Positions 8,359-16,894 of a DNA stretch of 16,917 nucleotides are shown here, one piece after another. Location of the stretch: NCBI RefSeq assembly GCF_025766255.1, contig NW_026516935.1:1-16917 (forward strand), given 5' to 3'. The position numbers and the translations under genes are program-made. The stretch is from Zychaea mexicana (Eukaryota; Mucoromycota; Mucoromycetes; Mucorales; Lichtheimiaceae). How positions within the stretch are numbered: the first letter of the stretch is position 1; each line of letters opens with the position of its first letter. Below the pieces are notes generated by a model. It ran no database searches and was not told the DNA's origin. It worked only from the letters and a program-made list of their open reading frames with translations.

Positions 8359-8572
8359 TTAGTATAATAGTGAGAAGCTGCAGCATGTAACACGTTGTTC
8401 AATAAGCAACAAACCTTGGCCACGGGTGCCAGCTTCATCACAGGAAAAAAGCATAACGATCTTTTTGGCAGTCCTAGGTACTCCAGATCCACTAATCTCA
8501 AGTTCCAATATCGTAAAGGCTAACTTTAACTTTTCAACGAACTGCGAGTTCGTGATAACATCGTGTTGACAC
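8359..8572 (-). pseudogene. Orphan 3' exon of a reverse-strand gene
   Basis: From 8572 down to a TAA at 8361-8359 the reverse strand encodes 71 residues with a coherent pattern: TNSQFVEKLKLAFTILELEI, then GSGVPRTAKKIVMLFSCDE and GTRGQGLLLIEQR. Just upstream, 8623-8573 has all features of a 51-bp intron: GTAAATG donor, TTTACTAAC branch point and CTGTAG acceptor. The preceding exon is not readable: in the required phase a TGA lies two codons before the donor, and the sequence beyond is a pyrimidine-rich stretch. The gene is probably truncated or shifted there. No family recognised. Confidence 0.45.
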
Positions 8573-8623
8573 CTACAGAATAATGTTCAATCGTTAGTAA
8601 AACACTAATACTTTAACATTTAC
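8573..8623 (-). other. Spliceosomal intron
   Basis: 51 bp, GTAAAT...TACTAAC...CTGTAG on the - strand; the branch point matches the fungal consensus. Confidence 0.5.
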
Positions 8624-8759
8624 CTGGTTCAATCAAATTGAAGGATAAATGTAGATATATGGTTGACTGAATTGAAGAAATGTGAGGAGCAGGAGAAAAA
8701 GACATAGAAAGAAAACATTATACGAAATAAATGTAAAGGAAGGGAGAAAGATAGCCAAA

Positions 8760-8905
8760 GCCAACCCCAGAGCTGGGACATCTCACTGGACAGAACGGGT
8801 GAGGCCATCGAGCTGTACAATGACTAGAAAAGAAAAGAGTAACATGCCAACCCCTGAGCTGGGACATCTCACCAGACAGAACGGGTGAGGCCATCGAGCT
8901 GTACA
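8760..8905. repeat. Two copies of an 86-bp-period repeat
   Basis: A block of about 60 bp beginning GCCAACCCC(A/T)GAGCTGGGAC and ending CCATCGAGCTGTACA occurs at 8760-8819 and 8846-8905. It is nearly identical, with an unrelated purine-rich spacer between. The second copy contains the inverted pair CTCACC-N10-GGTGAG. Confidence 0.8.
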
Positions 8906-9262
8906 CGTTAAAAAAAGATAGAAAGAAAGGCGCAAATGGACGTAAGATCCATCACTCGGACATGCTCCGTCCTTGTAAAACAATAAAAAACAAAGGGAAA
9001 AACGCTCTCATCAAAATTCATGGTTGTTGCGATACATATTAGGATTAAAAATCGCCTGGTGAATTATCTAGCCTAAAGTAGCTTTAGTGACTGCTTAGGT
9101 ATATACAGGTGCAAAGGTACGTGCAATTTATTGCCATGATGACATATTTTTGCCTCCCTTTCCTCCTTCTCAATCACTAAGCAACGCAACAATCACCCTA
9201 GCAACCACCCTGGCAACCAAACCCCATATCTGCAGTGATTCATTCTACTTATTTTTACTGTG
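8906..9262. other. No recognisable gene
   Basis: Purine-rich start, then mixed sequence; three short GCAAC-CACCCT units at 9185-9222. Nothing else supported. Confidence 0.4.
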
Positions 9263-9307
9263 GGTCCGCTGAAGTCCTCACAGGTCCAGCGGGTCTCGAA
9301 AATTCCA

Positions 9308-9331
9308 GGGTTTTTTCTTATAAAAAAACCC
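9308..9331. repeat. 9-bp perfect hairpin
   Basis: GGGTTTTTT (9308-9316) pairs with AAAAAACCC (9323-9331) around a 6-nt loop. It lies in the 3' flank of the Crypton gene; function unknown. Confidence 0.5.
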
Positions 9332-9630
9332 CAATGACCGAGCTAATAAGTGCATTTTTAACCCTGAGGTCCTCAGCCATTTTACTCACTTAACCAGCAT
9401 TGAGCTCTTGTGTCTTGTCGGAGGACGTGCATGATCGATGCTTTTTGAATGACCTTCGTATACATTGATCAATCTGATCGATCATGGTAATAATTAGACT
9501 AATCGATTTTTTCTGTTCATGAAAAAATAAATTGTTATTCTTTCTACTGTATCACTCTCAAAGAAAAGTGTTCTTTCTTGATTTTTATAGAATACATAGA
9601 ATACAACAAACTAAATATTGGCATGACAGA
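9332..9630. other. 3' flank of the Crypton gene, no gene seen
   Basis: It contains several palindromic GATC/ATCGAT clusters, including TGATCGATCA near 9476-9485. No coding pattern was seen. Confidence 0.35.
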
Positions 9631-9636
9631 TTTATT
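9631..9636 (-). terminator. Polyadenylation signal of the Crypton gene
   Basis: AATAAA on the - strand a few bases after the stop codon at 9644-9642. Confidence 0.4.
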
Positions 9637-9641
9637 GACAT

Positions 9642-10334
9642 TTAGAAATCTACTTTGTCTACTTGTTCCCACAACTTAACATTCTTGCTCATCCAATCCA
9701 GGGATTTCGGTTTTATGACTCCTCCAGCACACCATTCAGCCTTTGGGTGCTTTCGCCAGTATTCTAACATAGCCAAAGCACGCTGCTCATCCTGCTGTAA
9801 ACCATGGCACTCGATAAACGCGTCGATACCTTTTACTATTTGTTGCCTGCGATACACCCATTTTGCCTTGTCTCCACGCCATTTTTTCCCGTAATCAGCC
9901 TCCAGCTTTTTGATGGCAGGTTTTCCGGATAGCCCATAATGCCATTCGCGGTGTAAATCCGGGATGCTCGTGACGTTTTCGCTCATCCTGTACTTTGGCA
10001 TTTGGCTGCTTGAGGATGTCGTGGCCTGGGCTACCATGGTTGTATTTGGTGGAGACACGGGCGAGTTAGTAGGGATAGGACAAGATGATGATGCAGTGGT
10101 AGTTGAAGCGGTATTAGTGGCGGATTGGTCAAAAGCGGGATGGGATGATGATGTAGGAGAGGCGGCAAAGGTAGGATGTGATGTTGATGCTGTTGTAGAG
10201 AGTGCAGCTGCCTGCGATTGCTGTTGTGCGTTCCATTGCACCGTGATAGTCAGTCGTCCGTTTGCCAGATCACCCATGAATTGATTCATGGTTCTATTTT
10301 GTTCTTCGACCGTTCGAGAAAGGACAGCTAGTTT
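9642..10334 (-). CDS. GCR1_C-like DNA-binding domain, C-terminal part of the Crypton protein
   Basis: This stretch continues the frame of exon 3 beyond the TAG at 10337-10335. It starts KLAVLSRTVEEQNR, and internal ATGs at 10289 and 10274 could start it separately. A Ser/Thr/Ala-rich linker (about 10230-10010) is followed by the domain: YRMSENVTSIPDLHREWHYG, then KKLEADYGKKWRG, YRRQQIVKGIDAFI and a C-terminal EYWRKHPKAEW segment. The pattern of a Trp-rich start, KWR, then RR and a helix matches the C-terminal domain of yeast Gcr1 and its relatives, which binds DNA and is common at the C-terminus of fungal Cryptons. It was probably part of one polypeptide with the recombinase; as it stands it would need readthrough or reinitiation. 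Confidence 0.7.
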   Translation of the reverse strand, partial: KLAVLSRTVEEQNRTMNQFMGDLANGRLTITVQWNAQQQSQAAALSTTASTSHPTFAASPTSSSHPAFDQSATNTASTTTASSSCPIPTNSPVSPPNTTMVAQATTSSSSQMPKYRMSENVTSIPDLHREWHYGLSGKPAIKKLEADYGKKWRGDKAKWVYRRQQIVKGIDAFIECHGLQQDEQRALAMLEYWRKHPKAEWCAGGVIKPKSLDWMSKNVKLWEQVDKVDF

Positions 10335-12184
10335 CTATGAAAGATCGCGATACATTTCGCGCATGTAATTGTGCAAAGCTGGCATCGACTTCTGCAAAGT
10401 GAGCTCCTCGGGTGGTGGTGCCGTTTCAATGGCAGTCTTCAACATACTAAAAATAATCAAGGTACGATTAGTAAATAACTCATATATATATAATCGCACC
10501 ATGTAATAACCTCTTTAATGATATTTCAATTACTTACACGGTTTGAAATCCAAATAATCTTGATCGCTGAACAGAGGCTGCTTCCAAACAGATAAATCTG
10601 GGTGTCGCTCCATCATTAATACTGAATCTTGCAAAAAGGTCCTTCGAAGAACACGCAGCATCTGAAGGAATCCGTCTGCCGCAACACTTTTGTCTCCTAG
10701 TCCTTGATCGATCTTTTCTTGCCACTCTTCAATCCATGGGAAAACTTTACAGAGCAAAGCTTCTCGAGGCTGAACGCTATCGCGTGGTAGCCAGAAATTT
10801 TTACCGTTGGCATCGAAAGCTGCCATCGCACGCAATAATCGCCGTGGTAAGTTGGTCAAGTACGATCCCTCCATGGAGTCAGTGGTCCATCTTCCAGCAC
10901 GTCGAATTGCCGAATCACCAGCTTCACCCAGATCTGCCATTTTACTACCGGATTTTCTACCAGCATGTGTAATGGCTGTTGAGTTGATCCTACATGCTTC
11001 GAAAGCCTTAGACAGAGCCTTGTAATGCGCAGGCTGGGTGATGTTCTTGGTGAGATCGCCGTTGTCGGTCTTGCATAGCTTGATGTTATACCAGGATTGT
11101 GGGCGCGACATATCTGGGAATTCCTCGCCTTCAACATGCCAACGACAGAAGAAATACAGGCCGAGGGCCATCCAAAGACAGGTTTCGACATGTGCACAGC
11201 AGATGGCGGACCTGTGCTGGATTTTACCGAATTGGTTTGTCTTTCCATGGTCCAGCAGCAAAACCAAACAGGGGCACTCGATATCTGGAGTAGGGCCTTC
11301 ATTTTCCAATGGAATGGTATGTATGTCGGCCAGCTCGATTTCCCGGACGTTCTCGCCACGCATGAGACCAAAGTGTGAGATCAACATCATCACTGCGTTG
11401 CGATAGTGCTCAGACTTGTCCTTGCCAATGAAGTAGTCGATTATTCTGGCTAATTCTTCCATAGTAGAGTATCCGTTCAAGATTGACCCAGCAGCGCGAT
11501 CTTCGTAGTTCGTGCGGCGTCTTTTGCTATCCTTCTTTCTTTCGTTCTTTAGTAAGTCCTTGACATCGGCGGTTCGTGGGTAGTTGTTGATGGTGTTGAT
11601 ACCAAGCTTAAGTTGATCGTTGTAAAATTGGATGATGGCGCTGACATACTGCTCGATGGTGCTAAAGCCGACGATGTAACGCTCAACTTCCTCTTGTTCT
11701 GTTTCGATATCATTGTCATTCGGGTCAGAATCTTCGTTGGCTTGTAGTTGCTTTTTACCAGTAGGACGTCGGATTCTTCCAATGACCTAAACATAAAATG
11801 TAGTATAATTAGTTTAATACAACCTCTTTACAATTAACGCGATCTTTTGAATATTGTCAATATACCACTACTTACTTTTTTTTCAAGAAACCAGTGCAAT
11901 TTGTCGCCATTTACTTGATAACGAGTGGATTCAGGAAACTTCTTTTCGTCGCACCACTTACAAAACTCGCTGATCTTTGGGTAATAGGCGTGTTTAGTGT
12001 TGTCCGGACGAAGCTCCTGCGTAGTTGTTTGCGTACATTGTCTGGATTGCAGCATGGCCAAATTCAATTCGGCAGCGTGAACGGCATTGTTGTTTGATTG
12101 ACTAGCAAACTCGTTAGCTGATTGGGATGACGAGGAACCGGTATTGTAGATTTGAGACAAATAGTTATGATGTTGTTGAGGCAT
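10335..12184 (-). CDS. Crypton tyrosine recombinase (three exons, ends at a TAG)
   Basis: Exon 1 is 12184-11876, exon 2 is 11786-10540 and exon 3 starts at 10446. Intron 1 (89 bp) is GTAAGT...TTTAG in phase 0. Intron 2 is GTGTAAGT...TTTTTAG; the alternative GTAAGT donor two bases later would give an immediate stop. The predicted product is 555 residues to the TAG, or 786 if that codon is read. A helical N-terminal core-binding region (ISEFCKWCDEKKFPESTRYQ, about residues 65-100) precedes the catalytic domain. Candidate catalytic residues are all present: Arg246 (GLMRGEN), His377 and Arg380 (THAGRKSG), Trp403 (GRWTTD) and Tyr412 (GSYLTNLPRR). This is the Ndc10-related recombinase of fungal Cryptons, which cuts and rejoins DNA through the tyrosine. 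ATG 12184 is preferred over 12235 because a TATA box at 12260-12253 leaves too little room for the latter and CAACATGCC is a better context. Confidence 0.82.
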
Positions 12185-12252
12185 GTTGATATTGAAAGCG
12201 TAGTAGAAAAACTGATATGACAAAAAACATGACACGTTCTTTTCAAGCCTAC

Positions 12253-12260
12253 TTTATATA
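12253..12260 (-). promoter_or_regulatory. TATA box of the Crypton gene
   Basis: TATATAAA on the - strand, about 70 nt upstream of ATG 12184. Confidence 0.5.
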
Positions 12261-12308
12261 GTTTTCAAACATAGAATGCTAAGACTACGTGCAAACAACT
12301 ATTTTAAG

Positions 12309-12432
12309 TGCTGAGCAAGCTTAGCACACTCTTCATTGTCCAATGCAAATGATCCTACAGATACTTCTATTCCTTTCAAAAAGTATTATCTGCGTTGGTT
12401 TGCTCAGCAGCAAGTGCATATTCAGCTCAGCA
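12309..12432. promoter_or_regulatory. Repeated TGCTCAGCA motif upstream of the Crypton gene
   Basis: TGCTGAGCA at 12309-12317 is the exact inverse of TGCTCAGCA at 12401-12409, and GCTCAGCA recurs at 12425-12432. All lie 50-180 bp upstream of the TATA box. They are candidate binding sites, possibly for the element's own DNA-binding domain. Confidence 0.3.
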
Positions 12433-12769
12433 TGTCTGCGCTATTTATGCGATTTCTTTTTGAAAATTTCTGATATATCTCATATTAGCTACCCGTATAC
12501 TAAATTGTTTCTGCTACTGTCTATGGGGTCGTCTTGGTTTTTTTTTCTTTGCTTTGACTTTTATTATAGACGTTAATGCATAAATTACAGTGAATCAAGA
12601 GCTTCCACGCTATCGCGCGGTCGTTGAGCCTAATTTGGAAATACGCATATGAGATTAAGGTCCGCTTGTGGCTAGGGACCTAGGTCCAGGACCCACTGCG
12701 TCCACAGTTTAATATGCTCTACATATTCTTACCTTCGTCTTGCTTAATTCAAATAATAATAACATCAAG
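12433..12769. other. Flank between the Crypton and unit 2, including the unit 2 promoter
   Basis: No gene was recognised. The 12-bp palindrome GGACCTAGGTCC lies at 12676-12687 in a cluster of GGTCC/GGACC motifs. The last 60 bases before ATG 12770 are pyrimidine-rich then A-rich, as is usual upstream of fungal starts; no clear TATA box. Confidence 0.4.
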
Positions 12770-13207
12770 ATGGATGAAGGTATAAGTATAAACTTGAAGT
12801 GAAAGGGTGCAGTCTGCTTATACGTTATATATATTCGTTAGTAATACTTCTCGCCATCAAATCCCTCGAAAGCAATGGTTAAGTTGCTTTACAAGCTGTC
12901 GTTGATAAACTGGAGAAAGAAATAGCAGGCAGTTTGAAAGGAGTTTCCCAAGAAAAAGACGTGCTTAGAAATTAGAGGAAGTCAATTTTACGATGTGCCT
13001 TGTCTGCAGAAGTCGAAGTAGTAAGTCTGCGCCCGAACTTGGTAATAACTGACATTGGGGACTGGTTGAGGTTATAATGATTATGCTCTGGTTTATTAGT
13101 ACTAATTGGACGAATAGCCACAATAAGTTAGTGTAACCAAAATAATTTTCATAAAATTAAATTATGTATGTCTTAGCATATATATATTTAAAAATTTTGA
13201 AAAAATA

Positions 13208-13236
13208 AAAATTGAATTTTTTTTATTATATAAAAA
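13208..13236 (+). promoter_or_regulatory. Promoter-like module of the orphan intron gene (unit 2)
   Basis: AAAATTGA at 13208-13215 and TATATAAAAA at 13227-13236, ATG at 13257. Confidence 0.45.
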
Positions 13237-13256
13237 TAGCACCTCATAATATTAAA

Positions 13257-14103
13257 ATGAACAATATAATCACATTCAACAATGACAAAATCGTCCTTGT
13301 TACTAATAAATTAAGTATGTTTTTAAATAATAATAATATAAACATTAAAGAATTTGCTGAAGAAACGATTTATGAAAAATATGATATAAATTATAATATT
13401 AAAAAGAATAAATTATTAATAAAACGTAAAGCATCAAAAAAACAAAAAGAGACATCTAAAATTAATTTAAATAAAGCGGATAATGAAAGAGATATTATTT
13501 CTGTTAAAAAAAATTGAGAAAACATTAAAGGAAAATATAAAACTAAAGGAAAAATTACATAAATATGAGAAATACTATAAAAATCCCAATACATTACCTC
13601 CAAAAGAAATAGTTGCCGAAAATTTAAATTCTCAGCAATTTGAAATTCCTCATATTTCAAATACACAGACAAAAGAAACATATGCTGAAAATTCAAATTC
13701 TCAGCAATCCTCAAATCCTCATATTTCCGATGTAATATTAGAAAACACCTCTGGTGCAGATGCCTCACAGGGTGATTCTGATAACGATGAATGTGAATCA
13801 GGTAGGGGTGAATATATGTGTATGATTGCATGTAAGCCCTGTATGGATAAATTAAATGATACTTATAATTGTAGTTTTATTGATGAACTTATTTTAAAAC
13901 TTGAAAAGGAAAAATTTAAGTATAAAAGGTTCTTTAATTCATACTTTAGATATTATATTGATTTAATAAAAGCAAAAGAAACAAATAGGGATGATATTAT
14001 GCAAATATGGCAAGAGCAAATGCAGAAGTTAATCATTGAATATAGTCAGATATATATAGATGAAAATAGAAGTGAAGATGAAGATAGTAATGATTTTGAT
14101 TAA
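13257..14103 (+). pseudogene. Orphan AT-rich gene in intron 2, unit 2 copy (coiled coil, acidic C-terminus)
   Basis: The first part (13257-13517) starts MNNIITFNNDKIVLVTNKLS and is rich in Asn, Lys and Ile. The second part is open in another frame up to 14103. They meet at an A8 run (13506-13513), where a one-base difference would join them into about 280 residues. The second part has a coiled coil, two 23-residue AEN-NSQQ-PH-S repeats, an acidic linker, a CKPCMDKLNDTYNC segment and an acidic C-terminus. The same A8 run occurs in unit 1, so the shift predates the duplication, is a shared homopolymer artefact, or is bridged during translation. A palindrome AGCCATTAATGGCT follows at 14113-14126 (in shorter form at 4466-4477). 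The gene is transcribed in the same direction as its host gene. Family not recognised; it could be a cargo or accessory gene of an AT-rich element. Confidence 0.5.
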
Positions 14104-15563
14104 AATTATATCAGCCATTAATGGCTATACCGGTTAGGACAGGCTTATTAACTATAACAAAATCAGTAAACAACTAACAGCTAGACAACTAATAGTAGGA
14201 CGCCACTGACTTACATTTTCACAAACAGATTCCATCAGACTGTGTATCCTGGAAACGTGTTCGAGATCTTGTTGTATCAGACGATACTGTGCTTGATCCC
14301 ACGTCCTCTGGTTCCGGTTCCAAGAGCACCACCACCAAAGCCAACGCCAAACTGTCACCATCACAGCGAAAATATGTAGCAGAAACATTCGAGAAAATCG
14401 CCAACGAAGATAAATGGTGTTTGAACACGCAAGGAGACGAAAGAAGATATGTAGAAGAAGGAATGCACAAAGTTGCATTACAGTACGAATTCCACCAGTA
14501 AGTTTATAGGGATAAATTAAACAATCTGAATAAGTTAGACAAGAACTTACATGTTGAATAATGCGTAATATATTAATGATAGTCCCGTTCACTGCCTCAT
14601 CATCGATCCCACGGATGCTGTCTGGAAAGACATCTTCTTGCCTGAAGATTTAAACGCGATCATCAACTTTAAGAAGCCCATGCTTCCCAAACTTCCCGCC
14701 AATTTTGAGGAGTATTTACTCTCATACAATGGAAAGGTGAGTCGCTTATATGCCAAACAGTAAATGCATAAGAATAAGGTGCTGAAACAGTGTTTATTAT
14801 TATAATATTATAGAAGGATGTCAAGAGTTTGGTGGCTCGGCGACGCGAAGTCGATTTTGATCCGTTTGAAGCGCCAGAGTTGTATTGGGCACATAAAGCT
14901 ATTGTTGAGGCCTCAGATCTGTTTGTTTACAACTACTTGCCTTTCCAAGATCACAGCGAAAGTGATTTAATTCACCAGATTTGCGAGTTTGTAGAAAAAT
15001 GTTTTGACGGCTCCAGTCTCAAGGTTCAAAGGTTAGAGATTTCAACATTAGGAACATGTAATTGTATCATGCGACATGTCATCTGGTTAATTACTAATTA
15101 TACCTTTGTTATAGTGGTGAGAGAGGCAGTACAGCTTCTAGAGAGCGAAGAAATGCGACCCGTGGATCGAGCACTAGTTCTACTGGTCAACTAGCACGCA
15201 AGTGCATGGGCACAAGGGTGGATATGCGCTTCTCGTCGAATGGTCGCGAATATGGATGCACAGAAGCCAGGTTGTCGAATGACATTAACAGCACCAAGAC
15301 GATCCAAGAAGGAAGAATGAAGCTGCCTCGCACCATGAAAGATATGTTTGTACGTCTCGTTGCTGAAGCCCCATCTGCGATTCACAATATCAAGGTAGGT
15401 GGCTTCTTGATCTCTGGTAAGTGTTTTTTTTATTTGAATGACTTTGTGTTGTATCGATTCGTGCGGGATAGTGGAGGTTAGCCCTTAGTTGCTGTTTTTA
15501 TTAAAAGTAAAGACTTGAGAATAAATTAAGGGTTGAGATTTATTCTTGTGGTTGAAAATTTTT

Positions 15564-15590
15564 AAAATTGAATTTATATATATATAAAAA
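15564..15590 (+). promoter_or_regulatory. Promoter-like module of the DDE transposase
   Basis: AAAATTGA at 15564-15571, TATATAAAAA at 15581-15590, ATG at 15604. Confidence 0.45.
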
Positions 15591-15603
15591 GATATTATAA
15601 AAT

Positions 15604-16894
15604 ATGGAAACTGAAATAAATATTGAAGAACAAATAAATAATGAAGTAGATAAAATTACTATTAATAATTGGGAATTTTTAGATATAAATTGGCCAAAAT
15701 TAAATTATAATTATAAACATAGAACTGAGTTAAAACATATAAAACATATAGATGAAATTAAAGAAGAATTAGTTAATAAATTAGGTTATATTTCAGTTTT
15801 TTTCTTTTTAATAGTAATATATACAAACAAAGAATACCTAGGTCCATATTTTGAAATAGAAAAGGGTTTATTTTTATTATACCATTTAGTTTCTGGTATT
15901 TCAGGAATAGATATAAATAGATATCTTCCTCAAAGTAGTTTTCATAAATATTATAAGGATGGATGAAGAAAATTATAAAAGAATAAATAAAATTATAAAT
16001 GAATCATTAAAAATATATTTTCTTCTATAAAATTAAGGGTTTTATCAGCTCATAAGTATAATCTATTACTATTTAAACATATAACATTAATAATTGATAG
16101 CCATGATAGTAGGATTAATTATGTTAATATAGATATAAAACGTGAAAAATTATTTTCATACAAATTTAAAAAAAATGGTCTTAGAATGCGAATTATAAGT
16201 GATACAAATGATATGACATTATATATATCAAAAACTGATATGTGTGCAGAAAGTTCTGATGGAAGTTGTTTATAAATATGAAAGTATATAATAAATTAAA
16301 TACTTATGATGTTTTAGCAATGGATGGTGGCTATACACTTTTTGTTAACTAACTTATTAAATTATCTAGTTAAAAAGGTATTGACTTTAATAATAATAAT
16401 TTTATATATCCTATTAGAAAAGAAGTTAATGTTGATTTGAATGCAGATGAAAGGCATTTTAATGATGTTTTTGGAAGTTTTCGTTCAAAAGTTGAAAATC
16501 AATTTTCTGAAATAGGTAATAAATTTAATAGATTTAGTAATAGTAACTCAATTGCAAAAATAGATAATATTAAATTTTATAATCTAAAGTTCTGTTTAGT
16601 ATGTTATTAAAAAATATACAGAAGTTTAGTGATAAATTTAATATAAATATACAACCTCATCATAAATTATGGGAAACTAAAAATTTCGAATTTCCTTATG
16701 AAGCAAAATTAGTAGATATTGTTATTAGTAAATCTATAGAGCAAGCAAAGAGAAAAGATGAAATGTTAGAATTACAAAAAAATTTATTAACTTTAAATAT
16801 AAATAATGAAAGAATAGAAGTTGATGATTATAGTGATAAAAATATAGAAAATAGTAGTGAAGATGATATACCTAAATTTAATGAAAAGAAATGA
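15604..16894 (+). pseudogene. DDE superfamily transposase, frameshifted
   Basis: The first 120 residues (15604-15963) run METEINIEEQIN... to LFLLYHLVSGISGIDINRYLPQSS, the helical N-terminal region seen in DDE_Tnp_4-type transposases. The catalytic core follows in changing frames. First Asp: ITLIIDSHDSRINY, Asp codon 16096-16098. Second Asp: VLAMDGGYTLF, Asp codon 16323-16325. Glu: FGSFRSKVENQFSEIGNKF, Glu codon 16494-16496. The C-terminal part (16601-16894) holds HHKLWETKNFEFPYEAKLV and an acidic end before a TGA, where the left copy reads on. Stops at 15964, about 16031, 16273, 16350 and 16609 show the copy is inactive. The enzyme would cut the element ends and insert them at a 3-bp target. 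By recall, close relatives occur in Rhizophagus and other Mucoromycota. PIF/Harbinger is the likeliest superfamily. Confidence 0.72.

Larger units (their letters stand above)
9263..12687 (-). mobile_element. Crypton-type element (approximate extent)
   Basis: Cryptons are eukaryotic transposons that move with a tyrosine recombinase and lack long inverted repeats. The coding part is 9642-12184. Ends cannot be fixed from one copy. GGTCCGCT occurs in direct orientation on both sides (9263-9270 and 12659-12666), each within a cluster of GGTCC/GGACC motifs, so these are candidate borders only. The region is clearly less AT-rich than the DDE elements. Confidence 0.5.
12770..15416 (+). pseudogene. 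Mucorales-like multi-exon gene, unit 2 (exons 1-6; exon 7 beyond the window)
   Basis: Exon 1 is only ATGGATGAAG (12770-12779). Intron 1 (12780-12841, GTATAAG...GTTAG) restores the frame into exon 2 (12842-13020). Exons 3-6 are 14229-14497, 14583-14736, 14814-15031 and 15115-15416. All junction phases agree, which supports the model. Intron 2 (13021-14228) carries the orphan AT-rich gene and intron 6 (from 15417) the DDE element. Exon 2 encodes an amphipathic helix region (MDE-VILLAIKSLESNG, then DKLEKEIAGSLKG). Exon 5 contains DFDPFEAPELYWAHK and exon 6 ends SAIHNIKVGGFLISG. Exons 3-6 are fully open. Exon 2 has TAA (12880-12882) and TAG (12973-12975), where unit 1 reads CAA and TGG. Without those two transitions it would be intact. 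Function unknown; by recall an expanded Mucorales family. Confidence 0.72.
12781..15472 (+). repeat. Unit 2 of the duplicated segment
   Basis: Matches 3145-5816. The last shared bases before the DDE element are GCGGGATAGT (15463-15472). Confidence 0.88.

Noticed and set aside
8682..8906. Overlapping ORFs on both strands over the 86-bp repeat
   Set aside because: They are created by repeat composition; no conserved protein pattern.
9964..10284. Long + strand ORF opposite the Crypton gene
   Set aside because: It is the antisense of the Ser/Thr/Ala-rich linker and has no independent support.
12343..12576. 77-residue hydrophobic + strand ORF
   Set aside because: Phe/Leu/Ser-rich frame over T-rich promoter DNA, no conserved pattern.
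9257..12708. ACTGTGG (9257) and CCACAGT (12702) as possible inverted ends of a class II element around the Crypton
   Set aside because: Only 7 bp, no matching target duplication, and Cryptons do not use inverted ends.
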